Counted from the stretch's first letter, positions 7,154 to 14,700 are shown. The stretch is DNA of 15,389 nt from Chloroflexota bacterium (GCA_029858845.1 JAOUEG010000018.1:1-15389); one strand, 5' to 3'. Notes: generated from the letters alone by a model not told the origin. Made by a program: numbers and translations.

Positions 7154-10100
7154 ATGATCGCGCCCGCTCCGCCGTCCCGCGATTTCCACGTCCGGCGGAC
7201 AGCGCGCGAGCGCTACGGCATCGATCCGGGGTGGATCGGCATCCGCGGCGACCTCGTCGTGACGGACGCCGCGGCGACCCGGCGCCTGGCTGCGAGGATG
7301 AACGCGGACCGCCCGGCGGGCGCCCCCGGGATCGTGGCCGGGGAGATCGGCGCCCTGGGGCTGCTGCACGAGATCGCGCACCTCCTCATCGACCGCTACG
7401 AGGCGACGCGTCGCCCGGGGGCCATGACATCCGCCCTGGCCGACGTGCGCGCGCGCCTGGGTCCGGAGGCCGATCGGCTGCTCGATCGATTCGCCGTCGA
7501 GTTCCCCGGCCGCGGGCCCGACCCTGAGCCCGCCGTGGAACGGCTCGAGGAGCTGCTGCTCATCAGGATCGCCAACGAGAACCCGGCGATCGGCCCGCTG
7601 CGCGAGCTGGTGGACGACAGGATCCTCGCCGATGGGACCCGCTACGCCGATGCCATCGCCGGCCTGGAGCTGTCCTTTGCCGGCGCCGATGAGCCGATTC
7701 CCGGCGGCGGGTCGCTGATCGAACTCATCCGCGCCCCCGCGCGCGCCGCTCCCACGTCGCTCATCGGCCAGCTGCGCTACGTCCGCGATCACTGGGCGGG
7801 CCTGCTCGGCGAGGACCTCGATGCACTCCTGCTGCGTCTCGACATCGCCATCGGCGTCCTGGCGGAGGAAGAGCGGGCCCTTCACATGCGCTTCGGCGGT
7901 GGCGGCGGAGGCACCGGCGAGGTCCACGCCCCGTCGTTGAGCGGCGCGGCCGAGGAGGCGGAGGCATTCTCGAGCGACTCCGCGTGGATGCCTCGGCTGG
8001 TGCTCATGGCGAAGAGCACGTATGTCTGGCTGGATCAGCTGTCGCGACGGTATGGGCGAGACATCCGGACGCTGGACGGCATCCCCGACGAGGAGCTGGA
8101 CACGCTCGCCGGGTGGGGCGTGACCGGCCTCTGGCTGATCGGACTCTGGGAGCGTTCGGTCGCGTCGGAGCGGATCAAGCGGATGCGCGGCAACGCCGAC
8201 GCGGTGGCTAGCGCCTACTCGCTCGACGATTACCGGATCGCCGGCGACCTCGGCGGCGAGGACGCCTACGCCAACCTGCGCGACCGGGCCTGGGCTCGCG
8301 GTATCCGCCTGGCCAGCGACATGGTCCCCAATCACATGGGCATCGACTCGCGCTGGGTGATCGAGCATCCCGAATGGTTCCTGTCCCTGCCCGAGTCGCC
8401 CTATCCCGCGTACCGATTCTCCGGCGCGGACCTGGCGCCGGACGACCGCGTGGGAGTCGTCCTGGAGGATCACTACTGGGACGATTCGGACGCGGCCGTC
8501 GTGTTCAAGCGATTCGACCGAGGCGGCGGCGAGGATCGCTACGTGTACCACGGCAACGACGGCACCAGCTTTCCCTGGAACGACACCGCTCAGCTCGATT
8601 TCCTCAATCCCGAGGTCCGCGAGCAGGTCATCCGGACCATCCTCGACGTGGCCCGTCGTTTCCCCGTGATCCGCTTCGACGCCGCGATGGTGCTTGCCAA
8701 GAAGCACGTCCAGCGCCTCTGGTGGCCGCTCCCCGGGGCGGGCGACGGCATCCCGTCGCGAGCCCAGTACGCGATGACGCAAGCCGAGTTCGATGCCCGG
8801 ATGCCGGTCGAGTTCTGGCGCGAGGTCGTAGACCGTGTCGCGGCCGAGGTGCCGGGCACGCTGCTCCTCGCGGAGGCCTTCTGGATGCTGGAGGGTTACT
8901 TCGTCCGCACCCTCGGGATGCATCGCGTCTACAACAGCGCCTTCATGCACATGCTCCGCGATGAGAACGGCGCCGGCTATCGACGGCTGATCAAGGAGAC
9001 CCTGGAGTTCGACCCGGAGATCCTCAAGCGCTACGTGAACTTCATGAACAACCCGGACGAGAAGACGGCGCTCGAGCAGTTCGGCAAGGGCGACAAGTAC
9101 TTCGGCGTCGCCATGGTCATGGCCACGATGCCTGGCCTCCCGATGCTGGGTCATGGCCAGGTGGAGGGGTACAGTGAGAAGTACGGCATGGAGTACCGGC
9201 GCGCGACCCTCGACGAGCAGCCGGACCCATGGCTCGTGGAGCGCCATGAGCGTGAGCTGTTCCCGCTCTTCCACCGTCGCGCCTGGTTCGCCGAGGCGGA
9301 AGACTTCCTCCTGTACGACCTGACGACGGATGACGGCCGAGTGGACGAGGACGTGATCGCCTACTCCAACGGCTCGGGCCCGACGCGCTCGCTCGTGATC
9401 TACCACGATCGCTACGGCTCGACGGCCGGCACCATCCGCGACTCCGCTGCCTTCGTCCGGAAGAGCGCCTCCGGGGCCCGGCGGATGGTCCGGCGATCGC
9501 TGGCCGACGGGCTGGGCCTCCCCAACGATCCGTCGTGGTTCGTGGCGTTCCGCGACGCCCGCACCGGGCTCGAGCACCTCCGCAACTGTCGCGGTCTGTG
9601 GGAGCGTGGCCTCTGGCTGGAGCTGGACGCCTATCGCGGCCACGTGTTCTGGGAGTTTCGCGAGATCCATGACGGGTCTTCGGGGCAGTGGCAGCGCCTT
9701 GCGGAGCGCCTCGGTGGAGCGGGTGTCCCCTCACTCGAATCGGCCTTCCGGGACCTCCAGCTGGAGCCGGTGCACGCCCCGCTTCGCACCGTCTTCGACG
9801 GCGGGGGCGTCGCCGGCATCCTTGCCGGCACGGCCTCCGCCGACGACCTCCAGGCGGTCGAGGGGCGGTTCGCGGCATTCCTCGCGGGCGTCGCGGAGGC
9901 GACTGGCGTGAGCGTCGACCCAGCCGCCCCGGCAGCCCTGGCAGCGACCATCCGAGCGAGAGTCGAGGCCGCATTCGGCGCTCCCCTTCCCGACCTGTCA
10001 TCGAGCGATCAGGCGGCACTGCTCGCGTGGCTGGCATTGTCTCGCATCGGCGCCCTTGCTCCGACCGGTGACGTCGCCGCCACGAGCTCCGCCTGGTTCG

Positions 10101-10567
10101 ACGAGCTCCGACTCGGGCCGGTCCTGGCCGTGGGATTCCGTCGTGCGGGCCTGGACGAGCCGGCGGCATGGGCGGCAGCCGACCAGGTTCGGATCCTCCT
10201 TGCGCTGCCACGCCCGTCGGGGATCCGGGCCCGCGGCAAGGCCAGGGACGCCCGCCTCATCCAGCGCTGGGTTGATCGCCCCGCGGTCCGCGCCGCGATG
10301 GGCGTCAACACCTGGGAAGGGGTGGAGTGGCTTGACCGCGATCGGTTCGCGGCGCTCCTGCGCTGGGCGGTGGATCTCGACGCGATCGAGACCGGATCTC
10401 CCCCTGACGTCGCGCTCGTCGATCGCCTCGTGGATGCGGCGGCCCGTGGCGACTATCGTCTCGAACGGCTGACGGCGGCACCAACGCGAACAGCGCGCGC
10501 GCCGAGGCCCGCTGCCGACACCCCCATGAAGTCCAGCGACCGACGACGCCCGCCCGAAGGCAGCTGA
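7154..10567 (+). CDS. large GH13 alpha-amylase-family protein with extra N- and C-terminal domains
   Basis: A 1137-residue protein whose middle is a GH13 (alpha/beta)8 barrel, so it should hydrolyse or transfer alpha-glucan. Region I is DMVPNH (389-394). Region II is IRFD with nucleophile Asp509, and region III has Glu574 in LLAEAFW. Region IV is MNNPDE, with Asp635 as third acid and Pro634 where most members have His. Residues 1-245 are a mostly helical domain I cannot name, containing HEIAH (72-76). A run of six glycines (248-253) links it to the barrel. About 300 residues after the barrel (from about 840) form an Ala/Leu-rich helical region, also unnamed. It is roughly twice the size of a simple amylase. 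No signal peptide is seen, so it is probably cytoplasmic and acts on stored glucan. The exact reaction is not predictable. Confidence 0.82.
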   Translation: MIAPAPPSRDFHVRRTARERYGIDPGWIGIRGDLVVTDAAATRRLAARMNADRPAGAPGIVAGEIGALGLLHEIAHLLIDRYEATRRPGAMTSALADVRARLGPEADRLLDRFAVEFPGRGPDPEPAVERLEELLLIRIANENPAIGPLRELVDDRILADGTRYADAIAGLELSFAGADEPIPGGGSLIELIRAPARAAPTSLIGQLRYVRDHWAGLLGEDLDALLLRLDIAIGVLAEEERALHMRFGGGGGGTGEVHAPSLSGAAEEAEAFSSDSAWMPRLVLMAKSTYVWLDQLSRRYGRDIRTLDGIPDEELDTLAGWGVTGLWLIGLWERSVASERIKRMRGNADAVASAYSLDDYRIAGDLGGEDAYANLRDRAWARGIRLASDMVPNHMGIDSRWVIEHPEWFLSLPESPYPAYRFSGADLAPDDRVGVVLEDHYWDDSDAAVVFKRFDRGGGEDRYVYHGNDGTSFPWNDTAQLDFLNPEVREQVIRTILDVARRFPVIRFDAAMVLAKKHVQRLWWPLPGAGDGIPSRAQYAMTQAEFDARMPVEFWREVVDRVAAEVPGTLLLAEAFWMLEGYFVRTLGMHRVYNSAFMHMLRDENGAGYRRLIKETLEFDPEILKRYVNFMNNPDEKTALEQFGKGDKYFGVAMVMATMPGLPMLGHGQVEGYSEKYGMEYRRATLDEQPDPWLVERHERELFPLFHRRAWFAEAEDFLLYDLTTDDGRVDEDVIAYSNGSGPTRSLVIYHDRYGSTAGTIRDSAAFVRKSASGARRMVRRSLADGLGLPNDPSWFVAFRDARTGLEHLRNCRGLWERGLWLELDAYRGHVFWEFREIHDGSSGQWQRLAERLGGAGVPSLESAFRDLQLEPVHAPLRTVFDGGGVAGILAGTASADDLQAVEGRFAAFLAGVAEATGVSVDPAAPAALAATIRARVEAAFGAPLPDLSSSDQAALLAWLALSRIGALAPTGDVAATSSAWFDELRLGPVLAVGFRRAGLDEPAAWAAADQVRILLALPRPSGIRARGKARDARLIQRWVDRPAVRAAMGVNTWEGVEWLDRDRFAALLRWAVDLDAIETGSPPDVALVDRLVDAAARGDYRLERLTAAPTRTARAPRPAADTPMKSSDRRRPPEGS

Positions 10568-10613
10568 CGCTGGAGCTCGGGCCCGGCAAGGCCGCTTCGA
10601 TCGTCCGTGCGGG

Positions 10614-10644
10614 GCTGGTCCGCCGGCCGATCCGCCGGACCAGC
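10614..10644. terminator. hairpin between convergent genes, candidate bidirectional terminator
   Basis: GCTGGTCCG (10614-10622) pairs perfectly with CGGACCAGC (10636-10644). Inside, one C-C mismatch is followed by three more G-C pairs and a 5-nt loop. It sits between the GH13 stop (10567) and the DUF885 stop (10650), where both transcripts should end. There is no T tract on either strand, so it would be a GC-rich, non-canonical terminator or a 3'-end stabiliser. Confidence 0.55.
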
Positions 10645-10649
10645 GAAGG

Positions 10650-12407
10650 TCAGCGGAACAGTGCCCGGCGCAGCAGCGAGGTGGGCGGGGCGCCGTGCGA
10701 GATCACCGCTTCGAGATGCTCCCGGTAGGTGAACCCAGGCGTCAGGCCGAGGCCTCCGGGCAGCGATCCGGGAACGATCGTCGAGCGGTCGGCGCCAGAG
10801 GCCTCGGCGGCACGACGGCGCGCCTCGAGCTCGATATCCCACATCTCCATCGATCCGACGAAGTAGGTCGAGAGCTGCGTGGATGACAGCCGCGCCCGGT
10901 CGTACTTCGCTCGCGCCTCGGCCTCCTCCTGGAAGCCGCCCGTCACCATCAGCGCCATGGCCTCGGGCTCGGTCATCCCCGCGGTGTGGATGCGCGTATC
11001 GATGATCGCGTTCGTGAGCGAGCGCAGGTAGAACTTCCAGTGCGTGAGCATGAGCGCCGGGTCATCCGCACCGTAGCCGGCGTCCATCATCACCTGGGTC
11101 ACGTAGACGGCCCAGCCCTCGGCGAAGACGCCACTGCTGAAGATGGCGCGCGGCAGCGATGGCGAGCGGTTGGCGTACACGGCCTGCAGGTAATGACCGG
11201 GGACCGCCTCGTGGATCGTCAGGAGCCGCAGCATCCGGTCGTTGTCCTCACGCAGGTACGACTCGCGCCGCTCGGCTGACCAGTCATCGGGCATCGGCGT
11301 GACGGCGAAGAAGCTCGTCAGGCTCCGGTCCAGGGGCCCGGGTGCGATGAGCATCGCCCCACCCGTGGCCCGCAGGAAGACGGGGGTCCAGCGGATGTCC
11401 AGCGGCTCGTCGGCGAGCCCGATGATGTCGCGGTCACGACAGAAGGTTTCGATCCGGGCGTTCTCGGCGCGGCAGTAGTCGAGCACGTCGTCGGCCGCGG
11501 GGTGCTGTGCCGCGATCGCATCGAGCACGCCCCGAACCATGGCCTCGTCGTCGGCCGGGACGACCTCGTCCGGACGCCATGCCGGCCACAGGTCCCGTGC
11601 CAACCGAACCATCTCCCCGCGGACGGCGTCGAACTCGCGCTCGGCAGCGCGAAGGATCCGATCGGGGGTGAGGGTCTCCGAGCGCATCGTGTGGCGCATC
11701 TTCCGGGCGAACAGCTCGGGGCCCAGCCGGCCCTCGCCCGAGCTCGACGGCAGGACGACCGTGCGGAGATGGAGCTCGAAGGCGGCGATGGCCGCTCGGG
11801 CGGCCGCGGCGGCGGTGTCGAGGCGCGGTCGCAGGGCCTCGATGCGCGGATCCGCGCTCGTCGACCGCTCGGCCTCCCCGAGCGCGTCGCCGATCAGTTC
11901 CTCGATCCCGGCGAGCTGGGTCAGTGCCTTCTCGGTCTGGAAGCGCGCCACGGGTCGACCGTCATCCGATCCGACGAGCGACTCGCGCGCCCCGTCGAGG
12001 ACCGTCGGGATCCCCTCCAGGCGCCCGGCGACGCTTTCGAGTCGATCTGCCAGCGGCGCGAACTCCCGCGCGATGAGATCGAAGATGCCGCCCCCGAGCA
12101 GGTAGATCCAGGCCAGCGGGTCCCAGCGCACCTCCTGGAGCTCCACTTCCTCGAATCGAAAGGCAGCCAGCTCCCCGAGCAGCAGGTCGCGGTCGATGGC
12201 TTCGTCCGGCTCGAGGTCGGCCGGGTCCAGGCCCTCGAAGTCGGCGGTCCAGCGATCGATGAAGGCGCGCCGACGCTCGCGCCCGGCCGGGCTCGCGTCC
12301 GGCCAGCGGGCATCGTGGCGATGATCACCGATGGCCGTCCCGGCGGTGGGATGGAGGGCCACGAACTCGTCGAGGAACGTGTCGAATGCGATGGTGAAGG
12401 CAGACAT
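10650..12407 (-). CDS. DUF885 family protein, putative zinc-dependent hydrolase
   Basis: A 585-residue protein of the DUF885 family, thought to be metallopeptidase-like although most members have no known substrate. The family signature H-E-A-V-P-G-H (399-405) followed by YLQ is present and should bind a metal; AEGWAVY (429-435) is the second hallmark. Length fits the family (about 550-600). The ATG at 12407 begins MSAFTIAFDTFLDEF, the usual N-terminal helix. A -10-like GATAGACT ends 7 nt upstream. The frame is open farther upstream, but that part overlaps the divergent GNAT gene and reads as low-complexity Arg/Pro sequence. No signal peptide or lipobox is visible, so it is likely cytoplasmic. 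It is convergent with the GH13 gene and need not be related to glucan metabolism. Confidence 0.87.
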   Translation of the reverse strand: MSAFTIAFDTFLDEFVALHPTAGTAIGDHRHDARWPDASPAGRERRRAFIDRWTADFEGLDPADLEPDEAIDRDLLLGELAAFRFEEVELQEVRWDPLAWIYLLGGGIFDLIAREFAPLADRLESVAGRLEGIPTVLDGARESLVGSDDGRPVARFQTEKALTQLAGIEELIGDALGEAERSTSADPRIEALRPRLDTAAAAARAAIAAFELHLRTVVLPSSSGEGRLGPELFARKMRHTMRSETLTPDRILRAAEREFDAVRGEMVRLARDLWPAWRPDEVVPADDEAMVRGVLDAIAAQHPAADDVLDYCRAENARIETFCRDRDIIGLADEPLDIRWTPVFLRATGGAMLIAPGPLDRSLTSFFAVTPMPDDWSAERRESYLREDNDRMLRLLTIHEAVPGHYLQAVYANRSPSLPRAIFSSGVFAEGWAVYVTQVMMDAGYGADDPALMLTHWKFYLRSLTNAIIDTRIHTAGMTEPEAMALMVTGGFQEEAEARAKYDRARLSSTQLSTYFVGSMEMWDIELEARRRAAEASGADRSTIVPGSLPGGLGLTPGFTYREHLEAVISHGAPPTSLLRRALFR

Positions 12408-12414
12408 GGCCCCG

Positions 12415-12422
12415 AGTCTATC
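12415..12422 (-). promoter_or_regulatory. -10-like element GATAGACT for the DUF885 gene
   Basis: On the minus strand TAGACT ends 7 nt before the ATG at 12407, implying a leaderless message. It lies about 45 bp from the divergent GNAT -10, in a 72-bp intergenic region that holds nothing else obvious. Confidence 0.45.
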
Positions 12423-12464
12423 CGCCCCGCAGTGGGAGCGAGGGACGCCACCCCCGCCGCACCC

Positions 12465-12472
12465 GCTACCAT
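12465..12472 (+). promoter_or_regulatory. -10-like element GCTACCAT for the GNAT gene
   Basis: GCTACCAT is identical to the glgA element. It ends 7 nt before the ATG at 12480, and no ribosome site lies between. A -35 is not recognisable. Confidence 0.5.
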
Positions 12473-12479
12473 CCGAGCC

Positions 12480-13079
12480 ATGCCGACGCCAGCGCAGACG
12501 TGGGTCACTCCGGTCACGCTGACCGGGGAGCGCATCCGCCTGGAGCCCCTCAGCGGGGCGCACCTCGACGGTCTCGCGCGGGTCGCGTCCGACGCGTCCA
12601 TCTGGCGCTGGACGATCGCGCGCCCGATCACCGATGCGGGGCTGCGCGAGTGGCTCGACCAGGCGATGGCCAACGCCGCGTCCGGGACCGAAGTGCCGTT
12701 CGCGACGGTCGACCTGGCGACCGGGCAGGCGATCGGGAGCAGCCGATTCATGACCATCGCTCCGGAGCACCGCCGGCTGGAGATCGGCTGGACCTGGCTC
12801 GGGGTCGCCTTCCAGCGCACCGGCGCCAACCGCGAGGCGAAGCTCCTGCAGCTGACCCACGCTTTCGAGCGCCTCGGGGCGGAACGAGTGGAATTCAAGA
12901 CCCACGCCGGCAACCAGGCGTCGCGTGCGGCGCTGCTCGGCATCGGCGCCACCTTCGAGGGCGTCCTGCGCCACCACACGATCATGCCGGACGGCTCGAA
13001 CCGCGATTCGGCCTTCTACGGGATCATCGCCCCCGAGTGGCCCGCCGTGCGGTCCCGACTCCAGCGTCGTCCGGCCTGA
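12480..13079 (+). CDS. GNAT N-acetyltransferase, RimJ/RimL type
   Basis: A 199-residue acetyl-CoA-dependent acetyltransferase of the RimJ/RimL branch of the GNAT superfamily. The N-terminal part (LTGERIRLEPL, 14-24) is the usual first strand. EIGWTWLG (101-108) is the central strand. The region where Q/RxxGxG/A normally holds CoA reads QRTGANREAK (112-121). The C-terminal block has N145-Q-A-S-R-A and LGIGATFEGVLR (153-164), typical of this group. Members acetylate ribosomal protein N-termini or small molecules and antibiotics; the substrate here is unknown. The ATG at 12480 is preferred over upstream in-frame sequence because of the -10-like element 7 nt before it. Its TGA overlaps the next gene's ATG by one base, so the two are probably translated from one message. 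Confidence 0.88.
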   Translation: MPTPAQTWVTPVTLTGERIRLEPLSGAHLDGLARVASDASIWRWTIARPITDAGLREWLDQAMANAASGTEVPFATVDLATGQAIGSSRFMTIAPEHRRLEIGWTWLGVAFQRTGANREAKLLQLTHAFERLGAERVEFKTHAGNQASRAALLGIGATFEGVLRHHTIMPDGSNRDSAFYGIIAPEWPAVRSRLQRRPA

Positions 13080-14137
13080 TGGGCCGGATGATCGGTCCGA
13101 TCGCCGCGACCGACTACCACGCCGGCGGGGAGCCCTTCCGCATCGTGACGGACGGCGCACCGCGATCGGGGGGATCGACGGTCCTCGAGCGGCGCCGCTG
13201 GATCGCCGAGCATGCCGATCACGTGCGGCGGATGCTGGTATACGAGCCCCGCGGCCATGCCGACATGTACGGGGGATTCGTGACGCCGCCGGATGACGAG
13301 GGCGCGGACCTCGGCGTCGTCTTCTTCCACAACGAGGGGTACTCCACGGCCTGTGGCCACGGAACCATCGCCCTCGTGACGTGGGCCATCGAGACCGGCC
13401 GCCTGCAGGTGGGATCGGGCGTCCGGGAGGTCGCCGTGACGGTCGACGTGCCGTCCGGGAGACTGGCCTGCACGGCGCGGGTCTCCAGCGGCGGGCGGGT
13501 GGAAGCCGTCCGGTTCCGGAACGTCCCGGCATACGTGCTCGCCACGGACGTCGGGGTGCGGTCGTCGCGTGGACCCCTATCGCTGGACATCGCGTTCGGC
13601 GGCGCGTTCTACGGGTCCATCGATGTCCGCACCCTCGGACTGCACGTGACGGCAGGGGCCCTGCCCGACCTGATCGCGCTCCAGCGCGAACTGCGGCCGG
13701 CCCTGGAAGGCGCCGTGGACGTGCGCCATCCGGACGTGCCGGATCTTCGCGGGATCTATGGGGTCATCTTCTGGGAGCCTGTCGAAGGGCTCCCCGACCG
13801 GGGTGGGGCGTCGCCGCACGAGGGTCCGGCCGCGGATCTGCGCCAGCGCAACGTGACGGTGTTCGCTGACGGTGAGGTCGATCGATCGCCGTGCGGGTCG
13901 GGAACCTCGGCGCGCCTGGCGATCATGCATGCGCGCGGCCAGATCGGCGTCGGGCAGACCCTGCGGCATCACTCGATCGTGGACTCCATCTTCGACGGCC
14001 GGGTCGTCGCCGAGACGACGACGGCCGGTGGCGAGGCCGTCGTCACCGAGGTGGAGGGCAGCGCCTTCCGGACCGGCGACCACGTCTTCACCCTGGACGA
14101 GCGCGACCCACTCGGGACCGGCTTCCTGCTCCGGTGA
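13079..14137 (+). CDS. proline racemase family enzyme (proline racemase or 4-hydroxyproline epimerase type)
   Basis: A 352-residue cofactor-independent racemase/epimerase. The family opening DYHAGGEPFRIV is at 12-23. The first catalytic block ACGHGTI (91-97) contains Cys92, and the second DRSPCGSGTSA (268-278) contains Cys272. The Cys/Cys pair favours racemase or epimerase activity; trans-3-hydroxyproline dehydratases of the family carry Thr at the second site. It is slightly longer than typical members (310-345). ATG 13079 overlaps the GNAT stop as TGATG; a second in-frame ATG at 13088 is also possible. Conversion of L- to D-proline, or of trans-4-hydroxy-L-proline to the cis-D form, is the likely role, but neighbours for hydroxyproline breakdown are not seen here. 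Confidence 0.88.
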   Translation: MGRMIGPIAATDYHAGGEPFRIVTDGAPRSGGSTVLERRRWIAEHADHVRRMLVYEPRGHADMYGGFVTPPDDEGADLGVVFFHNEGYSTACGHGTIALVTWAIETGRLQVGSGVREVAVTVDVPSGRLACTARVSSGGRVEAVRFRNVPAYVLATDVGVRSSRGPLSLDIAFGGAFYGSIDVRTLGLHVTAGALPDLIALQRELRPALEGAVDVRHPDVPDLRGIYGVIFWEPVEGLPDRGGASPHEGPAADLRQRNVTVFADGEVDRSPCGSGTSARLAIMHARGQIGVGQTLRHHSIVDSIFDGRVVAETTTAGGEAVVTEVEGSAFRTGDHVFTLDERDPLGTGFLLR

Positions 14138-14224
14138 CCGCTCCGGCCGACCTCCGCGGCCCGTGGCGCAGCAGTGCCCGACGCCGTGGACCGCTGCGAA
14201 CGGCGACATCGAGCCCGCGAGGGG

Positions 14225-14232
14225 GCTATCCT
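14225..14232 (+). promoter_or_regulatory. -10-like element GCTATCCT for the membrane protein gene
   Basis: TATCCT (14227-14232) follows a weak -35-like GCGACA (14203-14208) by 18 bp. Transcription would start near 14239, about 80 nt before the ATG, so unlike most neighbours this gene would have a long leader. Confidence 0.45.
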
Positions 14233-14307
14233 CGCCCTGGGACCGTCATCCAGCGTGGGTAGGCCGGTCGTCTTGACCGCCGTCGGCGGCGAGATCGTCC
14301 ATCGAAC

Positions 14308-14313
14308 GGAGGA
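14308..14313 (+). promoter_or_regulatory. Shine-Dalgarno GGAGGA for the membrane protein gene
   Basis: GGAGGA lies 6 nt before the ATG at 14320. It is the best ribosome site on the plus strand of this window and fixes the start. The genes with an element close to their ATG lack such a site. Confidence 0.75.
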
Positions 14314-14319
14314 CGTCGG

Positions 14320-14700
14320 ATGAGCTTCATTCTCGGCACGATCGCGACGGCGATCACGTTCGCGGTCGTGTCCTACGTGCTGCCCCAGATCGACTACGGC
14401 GACGAGCTCTCGAACCTGCTCATCGTCGCGGTCATCGCCGGCGTCATCAACGGCCTCATCAAGCCGATCGTGCAGATCTTCTCGCTGCCGCTGACGATCC
14501 TCACGCTCGGCCTGTTCGGGTTCATCATCAATGCCGCCCTCCTCCTGCTCCTGGCCTTCGTCACGGACCTGGTCGGCCTGACCTTCACCGTCGGTGGGTT
14601 TCCTCCCGACCTCGGGCTGGAGGCCATCACCGCCGCGTTCATGGGCGGGATCGTGATCACCATCGTGGGCTCGATCGTCGGCCTGGTGGTCCCTGACTGA
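14320..14700 (+). CDS. small four-helix membrane protein, PF04020 (phage holin family / YvlD-like)
   Basis: A 126-residue, very hydrophobic protein with four predicted membrane segments: about residues 5-22, 32-52, 54-84 (containing a helix with LTLGLFGFIINAALLLLLAF) and 104-124. The pattern V-I-N-G-L-I-K-P-I (42-50) followed by LPLTILTLGLFGFIINA is characteristic of the family named after mycobacterial holins. Despite the name, chromosomal members are ordinary membrane proteins of unknown function, and there are no phage genes nearby. A strong ribosome site at 14308-14313 sets the start. The gene ends 34 nt before the likely lysA start. Confidence 0.85.
   Translation: MSFILGTIATAITFAVVSYVLPQIDYGDELSNLLIVAVIAGVINGLIKPIVQIFSLPLTILTLGLFGFIINAALLLLLAFVTDLVGLTFTVGGFPPDLGLEAITAAFMGGIVITIVGSIVGLVVPD

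Larger units (their letters stand above)
14138..14319 (+). promoter_or_regulatory. intergenic region with leader of the membrane protein gene
   Basis: This 182-bp gap is the longest in the window. It contains a promoter-like pair near 14203-14232. A predicted leader of about 80 nt follows, with two short hairpins: CGGTC/GACCG at 14265-14279, and GCCG/CGGC at 14279-14290, which shares one base with the first. The ribosome site lies at its end. I see no terminator with a T tract after the racemase gene. Confidence 0.35.

Noticed and set aside
6524..9670. Minus-strand open frame of 1048 codons opposite the GH57 and GH13 genes
   Set aside because: It reads as Arg/Pro/Gly/His-rich sequence without any domain, spans two genes with clear catalytic motifs on the plus strand, and is expected in very GC-rich DNA where antisense stops are rare.
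11502..12479. 326-residue upstream extension of the GNAT frame
   Set aside because: It is antisense to the DUF885 gene; the GNAT fold begins just after the ATG at 12480.
12408..13532. 375-residue upstream extension of the DUF885 frame
   Set aside because: It runs antisense through the GNAT and racemase genes and is Arg/Gly/Pro-rich without domain features; the family begins at the ATG at 12407.
14320..14700. Phage holin as evidence of a prophage
   Set aside because: Only the family name suggests phage; no lysis, structural or integration genes are near, and chromosomal PF04020 proteins are common.
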